Below, piece after piece: positions 25,165 to 35,900 of a stretch of 64,000 nucleotides of DNA (within the stretch, counting starts at the first letter, position 1; every line of letters begins with the position of its first letter). The position numbers were made by a program, and so were the translations under genes. The notes beneath the pieces were generated by a model, which had not been told where the DNA came from, did not search any database, and worked only from the letters and a program-made list of their open reading frames with translations. Source of the stretch: Klebsormidium nitens (Eukaryota > Streptophyta > Klebsormidiophyceae > Klebsormidiales > Klebsormidiaceae); the NCBI GenBank assembly GCA_000708835.1, contig DF236954.1, forward strand, positions 62,001 to 126,000, in the 5' to 3' direction.

Positions 25165-26133
25165 ATGGAGACGCTGGATGCGCCTACCTTTGACGAAGTG
25201 CTGAAGCACCTTTCCGCAGAAGAAGCGTGCAGGCTGGCCGTCCTCTCACGCACTCTGAAGTCGCTGGTGAAGGAAAGCTTTGTTTGGAAGGTGTGGTGCG
25301 AGCGCGACTGTCCTTCACTAATGACTTCGCCTGCAAAGGAGCTTATGAGCGCGCACTATGGCGCGCCTGGGCACGGAGGCCAAGATTCCAAGTACAGGGA
25401 GTTGTATCTCAAGCTGTCAATGAACTGTTGTCTTTCTTTAGAGTCAAGCGAAGCCAATACAGGGCTCTTAAGATTCTCAGACTTCATCCTGTTACTAGAC
25501 GTCTATGAAAAAGGCAAAGGCGTGGTGTTCTGTTCAGCCGAGGGCTGTGAAGTGGAGCCTTCGGTGAAAGGATATCAAGAGGCGTGGGATTCTGAGAGAT
25601 ATCGGGGTGTTTGCCGAGCAGTGATCCGAGCAGCGCACGAGCCAGGAGCAGAGAAAACGTGGGGTTTCGATGATGTGACAGCAATATACTGTGGTGTCAA
25701 GCACCTTGAACCTTTGGGGCGCAATCCTTTTGGTGGCTTAAGGGTTCGCTGGCATGCAGAAGTTTCATTCTCTTGGAAGTTGATGCACAAGTTTGATGGG
25801 AGTGTCAAAATGCTGCTGGACCGGAAACTTATTGCCTGGAGTGACTATCAAGGCTACCACAGGGCATTAAGCCATGGCACACAGTGTTACATCAAACTGG
25901 AAGCCGTTGCAGATGTTCAAGTAACAAACATGATTCAGAGCCGGCGAAGAAAACTTCGGGCGTACATGTCTTTACGCAGTTATCGCCCGAACGCAAGCAG
26001 TCGTTGCAAACTGGATGCGGATTTGTCTGGTTGCGCCATAGAAGTAGAGCTCGTTGAACGAGGATCGTGGGAGATCCAAAAGCCGGAAGTGTTTCTACCG
26101 GTAGTGGGAAACGATAGTCAACATTGGCTTTGA
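25165..26133 (+). CDS. F-box-like protein B, single exon
   Basis: An intronless 322-residue frame starts at the ATG at 25165. The N-terminus 'LDAPTFDEVLKHLSAEEACRLAVLSRTLK' has the F-box pattern seen in plant PP2-B-type F-box proteins (hydrophobic, then 'EEAC', then 'LSR', then 'VWKVWCER'). The C-terminal part is specific to this cluster: 'FSDFILLLDVYEKGKGVVFCSAEGCE' and 'FSWKLMHKFDGSVKMLLDRK' correspond to blocks in A and C. F-box proteins recruit substrates to SCF ubiquitin ligases through SKP1. The substrate-binding part here is uncharacterised. It is the most diverged of the three copies and faces away from A. Confidence 0.75.
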   Translation: METLDAPTFDEVLKHLSAEEACRLAVLSRTLKSLVKESFVWKVWCERDCPSLMTSPAKELMSAHYGAPGHGGQDSKYRELYLKLSMNCCLSLESSEANTGLLRFSDFILLLDVYEKGKGVVFCSAEGCEVEPSVKGYQEAWDSERYRGVCRAVIRAAHEPGAEKTWGFDDVTAIYCGVKHLEPLGRNPFGGLRVRWHAEVSFSWKLMHKFDGSVKMLLDRKLIAWSDYQGYHRALSHGTQCYIKLEAVADVQVTNMIQSRRRKLRAYMSLRSYRPNASSRCKLDADLSGCAIEVELVERGSWEIQKPEVFLPVVGNDSQHWL

Positions 26134-27395
26134 CGCAGATTTCGTAATCTTGGCTGGTCAAACGAGTAGAGTATCCTGAAGGCCCCTACATAATCTTATA
26201 TGCAGTAGTCGCGCCGTTTCTTGTAGTTCATGTCTCCTGCCATTGCAGTTTGATGAAACTCTTTTGTTCCAAAATCATGATAACTTGTTCCGAAAGGCAC
26301 CAGAGATTCTTATCGGCAAAACAGATGCACTTTCCATTTTCAATCCCAAGATCAGGTCGCAGGCTTTTTTCTGTCTTCAGCCCGGCCCCGTTCGTTGCTA
26401 CGAACGAAATGGCTTCTCATGCCGAGCTGTAAACCACGACTAGCTTCAAGAAATCCTGCAAAACATGAGGCTTCTTTTCAGCAAATTTGGAAGTCCAGAC
26501 CGTGCGTTAGTGATCTGTCCGCTTGAAGCGAACGTAAGGGAATCTCGTGAGACAGCCTAAGTTTTACTGCAGGGCTGTTCTGCAGTAAAAGTGCGATTTG
26601 CAGAGAGGATTCGTGACCTTTGACCCCCAGGATACCTTGTACCCCCGGCCGATTGAAGTGAAGCGACGGAAGACCGGTTTGATGCCATCATATATAGATC
26701 GCAGTTGGTTTTCGCAGAATCCTCCCCTGCTCATTTGGACTTCCACCTTACTGCTCACTGGCCCGTTTCATCCGCAGATGCGATTGCCAACGGTAGATTT
26801 AGCTTGGACGTAGTGAAGATTATCAGCTGTTTCGTCTCAATGGTCGTTCCGTAAGGAAACCTTTATTGGGCTCCCTAATTACTGGAGCCACTGGTCGAGC
26901 GCCCACCCAATATTGAATATGGTCGGACAGAATCTCCATGCCACGTATCCTAATCCGCAGTCTCGAGCTAATAGTACCTGAGACTATTCCATTTGCACAG
27001 AAGGTTTTGTTCGATTTGCGACGAAAGTGACTGTATACGTCTCTCTGCTTACCTTAGTGGCTTTCCCTCATTTATAGACTGTTGGATGAGAAACCGTTTA
27101 CATGATGACGAGGGGGACTTTCTCGGCGAATCCTGTCTTGACCAAGGGGTCAGTAAAATGCGCTCCCTTGTGCGGGGAAGACCTCAAATGATGGTAATGA
27201 TCGTATCGTACTCAGCAATTGCTCTCATCAAGCGGTGAAATTGCTTCTGGCACTTAAAAACGGCGGTTCTGGATCCAGTACTCGCATGGAACTTTTGAAA
27301 TCTCAATAAGTCGTAATTGGACCTGCCATCATTCTACACAATCAATCTTCAAAGCTAGCCAGATTTGAATACGGTCGGGCGGCCGTCGCGTCGGC
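26134..27395. other. Intergenic region, nothing recognised
   Basis: About 1.26 kb between the stop of F-box B and the duplicated 3' flank of F-box C. Short open frames occur on both strands, but none has family motifs or a gene-like length. Confidence 0.5.
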
Positions 27396-27908
27396 TTAGA
27401 TACAAGGGCAAGTATATGTTCCGCCACATTGAAACTCCTTGAGAACAGGTTGAGGACCCGGCTCGCCACGTATATGCGGCAACATGACAGTCAATCTCCC
27501 AAAGAAGGAGGCTGACATAGAGCACTTCCACGTTACGTCACGAGCACTGCACTTTCGGGAACTATGATGAAGCAGAAGGCTGTAGTTCATGATGGATGTG
27601 AGCGCCTAACAATCAAACTCAGTCCACACAGAATCGAGTAGATTCTTCAAGCTCTCATCTCAGAATCTTGATTTAGACCCATGTTGTCAGACCGTTGTCT
27701 TTCATGACGAAGTGGACAACATGGCTTGATTATCAACTGCTCATCGTACTGGTGGCGGATTGCCGTTATCTTCAATATGACTCGTATTCTTGCTTACAAA
27801 AATCCTAGGATGGCCAAGCTTCCGTTTACTAAACTGTTCCAAAAATCCGGTGATCTGTTCTTCATGTGCTCTCTACGTGCTGCGCACCATGTCTTAGAGC
27901 AGGTGCCG
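27396..27908. repeat. 3' flank of F-box C, duplicated with 23219-23770
   Basis: This is the second copy of the flank described for F-box A. It shares interrupted blocks of similarity running in the same order and orientation up to the stop codon. Confidence 0.65.
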
Positions 27909-28934
27909 TTAGATCCAGTTTTGGAGATCTGGTGCTTCATGAAGAACCTTCAAGATGTCTTCCAGTCGCATATAGGTTGCCCCAGTATAGAAGGTATTGT
28001 TTGGATCAGCAACAGGTCGCGGATATTGGAAGGATTCGTCAAGTGACTTCCAGCTAATGAAGCCGACCTCCACAGCAAGCTCCTCGAAAAGAAGGTACTC
28101 CCAACCATCCGACAAGCTGCCGGAGAAGCCTGAGAGCCATTTGCGGCGATTATAGCACCGAAGGCGCATCATCGCTGCAGCACAGTCCCACACTTCAGAA
28201 AAACCAGCCTCGCCGTTTAATACAAGCTTCCGAACGAGCAGTTGCTGTAGGTATGTCGCTGCTCGCAATCGGTGGTAACGCGCTGCTCCATTTTCGGGAA
28301 CCACAAGAGACTCGTAGGTCGCGCACCTGTGATGCAGCAAAGTTTGCAGCTTTCCATCGGCCTTGCGAATGAGTTTCCAGGAGAACGATAAGACTGCATC
28401 TTTATCGTGCACAGGAATGGCAAATCGCCGCCTGATGGTCTGTTCAACATCACTTGGACGCGTCCCCTTGACCACTGCCTTGCATCCAACATTTTTGGGA
28501 TGCTTGAACTCCCACTCTTCCTGGCAGCCCTGGAACTCCTCTTCAAGCTCGCTGCTTTCAGCTGAACAAAACACACAACCAACTCCGTCCAGATAAACGT
28601 CCATCAGCATGACGTAGGCTGAAAAGTGTGAAGGAAGAGGCCCTCTCTGAGGAATATCGCAATCCTGAGTTTTCCTTGGCCTTTTCGCTCTTAGTTTTAG
28701 GAAAAGCTCCTTGTAGAGGCGCCCCCCTGCACTCCCACCATAGTGTTTGATCACGACCTCCCGTGCTGGAGATGTTGTAATGGAGGGGCTGTGGCGTTCG
28801 CAAAAGGTCTTCCAGGCAAGGCTTTCGTCTAAGGCTTGCTTGAACGATCTTGAGAGAAGAGTTAGACTGCAAGCTTCCTCGGGCGTAAGAAAGGATAGGA
28901 GGTAGTCAAAAAGAGGAGCATCAAGCGCCTCCAT
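27909..28934 (-). CDS. F-box-like protein C, single exon
   Basis: An intronless 341-residue frame starts at the ATG at 28934. The N-terminal 45 residues fit an F-box ('DYLLSFLTPEEACSLTLLSR', 'LAWKTFCERH'). The remainder has the cluster-specific blocks 'AYVMLMDVYLDG', 'FCSAESSELEEEFQGC', 'EWEFKHPKNVGCKAVVKG', 'FSWKLIRKADGKLQTLL' and 'FYTGATYMRLEDILKVLHEAP'. It is the intact counterpart of A. The likely role is a substrate receptor of an SCF E3 ligase, from the F-box alone. The target is unknown. Confidence 0.78.
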   Translation of the reverse strand: MEALDAPLFDYLLSFLTPEEACSLTLLSRSFKQALDESLAWKTFCERHSPSITTSPAREVVIKHYGGSAGGRLYKELFLKLRAKRPRKTQDCDIPQRGPLPSHFSAYVMLMDVYLDGVGCVFCSAESSELEEEFQGCQEEWEFKHPKNVGCKAVVKGTRPSDVEQTIRRRFAIPVHDKDAVLSFSWKLIRKADGKLQTLLHHRCATYESLVVPENGAARYHRLRAATYLQQLLVRKLVLNGEAGFSEVWDCAAAMMRLRCYNRRKWLSGFSGSLSDGWEYLLFEELAVEVGFISWKSLDESFQYPRPVADPNNTFYTGATYMRLEDILKVLHEAPDLQNWI

Positions 28935-29130
28935 TCTGAAAGCTCAGGTGCAGAAGTACACTCTTCTGATCAGTTGAACCTGACAGTGAAGGAGCCCTCT
29001 GGCCGCGCGCCGCGCAGCCCGCCCATCGGGTATTCGACGCGCACGCGGCCGCGCTTGAAACCCTGGATTTTGCTAAGACTAAGAAGGCGGCCGCGCAAGC
29101 GTGCGCCAGAATGAAGTCGCGCGGCGGCTC
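28935..29130. promoter_or_regulatory. CpG-rich promoter box of F-box C
   Basis: It carries the same CpG-rich block as the A/B spacer, including the identical 15-mer at 29084-29098 followed by 'gcgtgcgcc' (versus 'acgcgcgcc' at 24969). Confidence 0.55.
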
Positions 29131-29499
29131 TCACACCAGCGTGCAGTAGTGACTACTACTGTAGTCAGAAGTCAGACAGACATTTACATACACGAGGCTC
29201 CTTTTACCTAAGCAAGCCGCAGGGCGGTCCCCCGGATCTCGCAGCGAAGCGCCTTTGTTCAAGGGTTTTGATTTGCCATATTGCGGCACCAGAGAGCGGA
29301 CGTGCGGGGCGTTCATCGTCAGTTCGTTGAACAAACGGCGTCTTCGTTTCTCTTGTCGCCCTGGCCAAGCTGATCTAGACGGTGTCTGAGATTCGGCGCA
29401 TCGCCTGGCGACGGCCTGACGAACTTTCGGGCCTTTCTTAAAGCTTTCCGTCAGGTTCAAAGAAAGGTCAATGGTCAATCCGGAGTCAATCGTCTGCAG

Positions 29500-29949
29500 T
29501 TGAATGGCGGTTCAACAGGCTGTTTCCAATTGGCTGAGCAGCATTTTCTTCACGCCAGAGTACCTAGAGCACAAACGCACCTCGCAGCGTCCGAGAGCGT
29601 CCGGTTGGCAGCAGCGCAGCGATGCGGCAGAGTGGACCGCAGCTCACAGGCGAGTGGTTATGTGAGAGAGCTTCACACCCGAGACCTCAATGCGCTCTGC
29701 CGCAGATGTATTAATGCGAGCGACGCTGAAGCAGTGACACTGCAGCAAGCAATTGACAAGGCTTGGGCCATTATGCGCGAGATCAACGACCATGGAGCGG
29801 CACTACTGGAGGCATACGACACGGGCCGTGACATCGACTTTGACTCCAATTTTTGGCGAGAGCACGAGGAGCTACTGCGGCGACTTCCTGAGGCTCTGCA
29901 CCCGGCGAGCGTCGCCACCGGCCCGAGCTTTTGCAAGGAGAGCACCTAA
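29500..29949 (+). other. Unassigned open frame, no ATG start
   Basis: 149 codons are open to a TAA at 29949, with no upstream ATG in frame. The only internal Met begins 'MREINDHGAALLEAYDTG'. The second half looks protein-like (amphipathic, Leu/Glu/Arg-rich: 'REHEELLRRLPEAL'). A ctgcag just before the frame could be a splice acceptor, so it might be a last exon. I do not recognise a family, and no partner exon was found. Confidence 0.25.
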
Positions 29950-30046
29950 TGCAACAAGAGCACACTCGGCATAAGAAAACGAGAGAAAATTGCATTAGCA
30001 AACGCATGACCGGACTCAAGCCGCTTGATTGGCAGCTAGATTCGAG

Positions 30047-30499
30047 CTAATGTCTGTACACCAATTTTGTAGATACCCGGTAGATCATTGGTTTGGGCCT
30101 AGTGTCATATAGGAGGACGGTGGCTGCGGCGGCAGCTTCGTGGGGACCGTACTTTGGCTTTGGTTCAAGTGTACTGCAGTTGAGTTTGTGTTCTTCCACC
30201 GTCGCGGTTTGTTGTCTTGCAAGCACATGGATTGATTTCAACCAAGACGCCTGCGCCCGGTGTCGCGCCTCCCGGTTAACAAGAGTCCTTAATGCATCGT
30301 GACGTAGAACATCATGAGCTCCCTCTAATTGGAGCATCCATATAGCTCGCGAGCAGGCAGCGTTCAGGCGCATCGACTCATTGCCGCGCCAATTCCAAAA
30401 CGCCATGCGCCGCAGGGCCGTGATTACAGAAAGAAAACGCTTGAGGGAGTAGCTACTTGCGACCAGACATGTTAGACGGACGCTTTCGCTCATCATCAT
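30047..30499 (-). other. Unassigned 150-codon open frame
   Basis: It starts at an ATG triplet run at 30499 and is rich in Ala, Arg and Leu. 'ALRRMAFWNW' followed by 'ALRTLVNREARH' is faintly reminiscent of helical repeat proteins, but this is too weak to name. No splice partners or homologues are recognised. Confidence 0.2.
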
Positions 30500-30973
30500 G
30501 CAAGACAGTCATGCATGGGCCACGAATATTGTTTGAAGTCACACTAGGCCGAGTCAGTAAAATTTTTGTTGCATGCATGGTTTTGCGTTCAAGGGTTGAA
30601 CATCATCGTACGGTATCCTCTAGGGGGCTGACTTCTACGCTGGGCCGCCAGCACGCGTAAGTCGTCGGTCCTACACGTACAGTCGCTCTATCTTTGAATG
30701 GGACTTGATACACCGATAAATCAGCACGGTGATCACACGGCTAATCCCTATCAGCTCTACAGAGATCTACGTCAAACGTCTGCAACAGCGATCTGTGGGC
30801 ACGTAGTTCTACAAAGGGCGATTAGTGCAATCAGACTCTTGTCAAACTTGCGCAAGCCGTACATATGATACACCCGCAGAAAGCTACAGCTCCTATGACG
30901 ATTCCGGGATAAGTTAGGCGGTCCTATTGCACCTACTCCTCACTTTATCCTGCAGTCGTTACGGTCCGCTTTA

Positions 30974-32319
30974 TCACGAAGTGGTTCCGTTGGGGGCCGG
31001 GGTCAGCGCAGCATATTGCAGCTGCCAGTTGCTGGAACCAGAGGCTGCGCTGCCATTAACGGTTCTGTTGGTATACACCCACAAAAGCGTAGCGTACATG
31101 TTCCCTAGCTGCACAAAAAGCGGAAGCGAAGGTCAGACATCCGAAAAGAGATTCTGGGTTCGCAGAAGATGAGTGACCGTGAGACAGAAACTCTCTTTTG
31201 GGGAGAACAGAGACCGTGACAAAGCAGGGAACGACCACACTCGAAATAGAGACGTTTGATTTTCTGGCTGGGCGCCGATTCAGTTCCGGGGGCCGTAGTG
31301 CTCGACTATTGCAAAGGCGTCGAAAAACAGCCCACAAATTTAGGGGCACTCAAGAAGTCTCCCTAAGGAGCTCTGAATGGCGTCTGACAATGATACGAGA
31401 GCTCTCGGTTCGTTGAACCCGCCATGCGTATAGCATAGCTGACGTCAGCTGCCACGACAGCAGCCCCACAGACTACGCTATCGTCAAACCAGGAGCAACT
31501 CACCGCGTTTGCCGGGAACTCTTCGGTGACCAGTACGGACGTGGGGTCGACCTTGAAGAGGCTCTTCAGGACGGGGCTGGACACATTGCCCTTTACTGCG
31601 CTTAGGAAGGGCGCCAAAACGGTCACGTTGCCGTACCTGGGGAATCGGATGGGCAGCGGTGTGAATAACCGCGAGGCAAACGCCAAGAGCTCAAATACAT
31701 TAAAAGAGCCACGGCGGATGAATCGACTCAGCTCGAGGGAAGATATTAGCGAAGTGCAAGCGAAGCTTCGACGAAGCGCAAGTTGTTGACCTGAGTTCAG
31801 CATCAGGCTGCAGCAAACCCGTGTAAAGACAGACGCCCGCGGCACGAAGGTAAACGAACCAGCAGGGCTGGCGGCTTGAGTGCGCCTCTGTAACAGCTTA
31901 AGAAGCACACCGTCGGAAACGCTCAAGAGCTCTCCTTGAGGCACCTTAACCAAGCGACTAATGCTCCAACAAATCGACGGAAGTACCACGCCAGACATTA
32001 CCCAAAAAAGTCTCGTACTAAGCGCGTTCCGTACAGATGCCGAAACGCCGAAAAGTCGACCTCTCTGTGATTGCTGAGGAGTAGCAATCACAATCACAAA
32101 GGAAGATAGACGTAGCTTACCCCAAAGGTCCCGGCAAGTTCGGCGCGTACAGGATACTGGTGTTTGTCACCAGGGGGAGGACCGCTGTCAGGTTGCCTTG
32201 CTGGAGGGCGGCCACCAGGGTGGCCGTCCGGGCTAGAACGTCGCTGCTGTTTGCGGGGGCGGGGGAGGGGGCGAGCGCGGAGGTTATGACTGGGAGGGTT
32301 GGCGAAACCGTTGCTTGGA
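30974..32319 (-). CDS. FAS1-like secreted protein, 5' exon not found
   Basis: Three exons join in phase: 32319-32121, 31636-31504, 31108-30974 (stop TGA). The encoded stretch of about 155 residues contains a Pro/Ala/Ser-rich segment, then 'TLVAALQQGNLTAVLPLV', 'YGNVTVLAPFLSAVKGNVSSPVLKSL' and 'NMYATLLWVYTNRTVNGS'. 'VTVLAPFLSAV' resembles the H1 core ('TVFAPTDxAF') of fasciclin-1 domains of plant cell-surface and wall proteins. Several N-glycosylation sites (NLT, NTS, NVT, NVS, NRT, NGS, NGT) fit a secreted protein. The 199-nt exon begins in phase 1 after a long pyrimidine tract ending ctccag, so at least one 5' exon is missing. I did not find it in 32320-32985. The gene sits immediately downstream of the Cys-rich gene on the same strand. 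Confidence 0.5.
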
Positions 32320-32985
32320 CTGGAGAAGCGTTGATGGAGCGGAAGGGAGATAGGTTGCGAGGGCGGAAAAGGAAGAGTTTGAAGGAGTGGATTGAGGGGA
32401 GGGAAGAAGGGGAGGGGACAGGAGAGAAGAATGCGTCAGTCTAGATAAACGGAACAATCCGAAGGGCGAAAGAAGTTGCTAGCATATGAGGGGAAGCAAT
32501 AATGTCCAAGTTCGGAGATAGAAAGAGAAGCGAAAGGGGTCAAAAAAGCGGTGAAGGTGCAACGAGAAGCGAGCCACCAAACCGTCCTATGGGGATTTGC
32601 ACAGGGAAGCATGAAACAAAAGATAATGAAGGTGGGTGCGGTGTGTGTGAATGCGAGCATGTGATGAAATTGGGGAGCGTCTTGCTATACGCAACTGCAA
32701 TCTATACAACAAATGTGTGTGGCAGAGAGCTGTGGCGCAATGGTAACGTGTCCCGTGTGCAAAGCAAGCGGCGACAGTGCGCAACGAGTGAGTGAAGAGT
32801 GCATTCAACGTGCGTGAGAAATCAAAAATAAGGAACCCGCATGCAATATTCGTGGAATCACGCAAAACAAGATTCAACTCTCTATCCATAATCTATGTAC
32901 AGTTTCTATGGACACGTAGCCAATTAACACAAGCCCCGGCGCTAGCCTAGTCGTCGAAACTTAAATCATCGAACCCGCTGCTTTT
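32320..32985. other. Spacer between Cys-rich gene and FAS1-like exons
   Basis: It should contain the promoter and first exon of the FAS1-like gene. A minus-strand frame near 32660 starts 'MLAFTHTAPTFIIFCFMLP', which is signal-peptide-like, but no donor in the required phase is convincing. Confidence 0.35.
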
Positions 32986-35900
32986 TTACGCAAAAACTAC
33001 AAGCGCAGAAACCGCTGCACCGAGCACAACCATAATCCCAGACACACTGCCAATCGTAGCCCCTCCAGCGGCTGCGGCGGGCGACCCCGCGCCGCTCACA
33101 CCAGAACTGCTCGTCAAAAGCACGCTCGAGTTCTGCGCCCCGGTCAGGCTAGCGAAGCCCCCGGGCACGGGTGACGTCACGACCGACGTACTTGTTGACG
33201 TCCCGGTGACGTTCCCTGGGAAGCGGACCTGGTTCCCGCAGTCCACCTCTTGGCCGTTCACCAGAAAGACGGCGTTGCAGCCGCCGCAGAGGTCGGAGAT
33301 GCAGAAGGCGGTCGGGAAGTTTTGGCACTTAAGGAACGCGCACGGGTCCGGGATGCACGGGCGACCGGTTGCTTTGGTGAAGGGCGCCGAGCCGTCGGGG
33401 CAGGGACAGCTGGCGGTGACCTCCCAACCCACGTAGTCGTTTGGTAGGCCCACCTGAGACAGGGACAAGATGGTGAGGTTTTTTGAACGCTCTTTCACGG
33501 TATCTAGTTACTGAAGGAGCGAGCAGCTTTTTGAACGCCCGTCTTCGGTACCTACTTCCTTTGGACAGGAGCAACGGCGTCTCGGGCGATTCCACCGAGT
33601 CGTTAGGCAGACCCAGTCGTCAAAGACAAAGCGTGTCAGGACGAAACATGAACGGCAGAACACGAAGTGCTTTCAGATTCTGAGGTACTGCCCCGGGCAA
33701 AGTTAGAAAGGATGGTAAGCTCGCCGTGCGAGTCAGCCCTCAGAGCAAGCTGGACAGGCCAGCCGAAATAGAGAGGCTCTCCAGATCGCGCCTCCTGTTC
33801 ACGCTCCTCTTTCGATTGCAGTACAGAAGACGTTTTATGACTGGACAATCAAATAGTAACACCTTTTAATGATGATCGTAAGAGCTCGAGTCCCCGCTCA
33901 CATTGAGGTTGTACTTGGCCTTGCAGCCATCGCACGCGTCCGCCACACACTGCGCCGTTGGGTAGCGTCCGCACAGCGGCTGTGAGCAGACGGAGGCGTT
34001 GCAGGGGCTTGCTGGGGGGGTTACGGGAGGGGCTTGGCCGTTGGGGCACGTCTGGCCCGCAGCGAACGGGTTCACGACGGCGGGCTTTGGAGGAGGGGCG
34101 TATGAGGCTGCAAAAAGGAAAAGGTGGTTAGCAAGACTGCCTTGCAAGCTGTTCTGACTAATCTACAACACACGAAGATTTTTGAAAGCCAAGAAAAAGG
34201 AAAGCGAAGGAAGTGAGGGTGGTCTCGGAGGGGCGGCTTACGAGGCTGAAAAAAGGAAGGGCGGTGAAAGTTGACTAGGTTATGATGAAATCCGAAGCAC
34301 CAAATGACAAGGGGCAAGGTTTCACGGGGCTTTTCTATGGGCAGGCGATGTTGTGGAAGGGACTCGCTGTCGAGTCGCTGCCGAGCTAAAGGGCGTCTTG
34401 CGAGAAAGTCGTTACCAGCATGCGGGACAGAAGTGCAGTTCATAGCCAAAAGATGATCAACAGTCCACGTGCCGGAAAAACCCCACAGTTCACCTCATCT
34501 CGACAGACCACTATCCAACGGCGAAGTGCAACAGGATTGTATACAGAAACAACAATTGTCAGCTGCATTCTTTCCTCGGTTCAATCTTAGGCTTTGTAAG
34601 GGCGACTTCATTGTAAACCCTTGAGAGCTGTACGATGGCTAATAAGAAGTTTCCCTCCATGCCATGAGGGCGTGGTTGCCAGCAATCCATCAATTTCCAC
34701 TGGGTCCGTGATTGAGACTCCAACCCAAGGCGCTTACTCGTCCCGCTCGTCTGCTTCCCGCTCTTCGGCAGGCTCGCTGCGCCCAACGAAGCCGGGATCA
34801 CTTGCGCGGCAACGGTAGCGACCGGCACCGTTGCGTTTGCTCCCGGGAACTTTGTCTGCACGCCGCAGTCGACCTCCGTCCCGTTGACCATGAAGACGGC
34901 GTTGCAGCCGTAACACGTGTCAACCAGGCAATAGGCGTTGGGAAAGGCGGGGCACGTGAGGAGGGAGCAAGGGGAGGGGGAGCAAGTTTGCGGCAGGCTG
35001 CCGTCGGGGCAGGTGCAGTTAACGCCCCAGCCAAACAGGTCGCCGGGAACGCCGACCTGGGGGGTGGTGAATGCGCGGGTGTGAATAAACGGGGAACTCC
35101 GGAATTGGCGGACTGCTTTAAGAAAGCGTGACTCTCTATGTTGGAACCTTACCCCCAACGTCAGCTTCAGCTGCTGTGGGGCCGTTTATGTAATTTCGTT
35201 AGCCGCCGTGAAGGAGCGTTTTGATTGGCTTCACATCACCGAAGTGGGACGTGCCTTAGACGAATCCTCGACGAAGCAAACACATTACCTTATCCACAAA
35301 GTCGCTCGAGATGTTGTTATCGACCCAAGTACACACTGAGCATAGCTTTTTGAAAGTTGTGCCATGATGATCGCACAAATCAGAAATCCGATCTGTCTGT
35401 CAAACGTACAGCATTGACAAGACACCACATCAGAGGATTGAGTCGACCCGCATTGAGAATTCGTTTCAGGGGAACTAACCTGCTCGTTGTAGTTTGGCAG
35501 GCACTTGTCGCACTGGTCAGCCACACACTGAGACCCAGGGTACCGAGGACACGATGACCGGGCACAGTCGAGCTCCGTGCACGCCCGGGGGGCACTTCCG
35601 TCAGGGCAACTCTGGCCCCCACTGACAAAGTTGACGGCCGGCTCGCTAAAGACAGGGGAAGGGGGGATCTTTGCTCCTGCAATTGAGGGGAAAGACTTGA
35701 TGAATAACCCGGATTGTGTTGACAAAATGGCAGGCCCCGAACTTTGTGATCAGGAGGTTTGCAGGATTCCGAATACTGCTTGAAAGGTCGGCTGACGGCC
35801 GGGCTCCATTGAGCAGCAACAGCGAGTCTTCTGATCTTTAGCTGTGACTACTTTCAGATAATGACGGTGAAAAACAACGTAGAGTCAAGTCAGCATAAGT

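Noticed and set aside
31363-32097. A 244-codon minus-strand open frame
   Set aside because: It runs through an intron and overlaps the phased FAS1-like exon in the same area. The spliced model explains the conserved blocks better.
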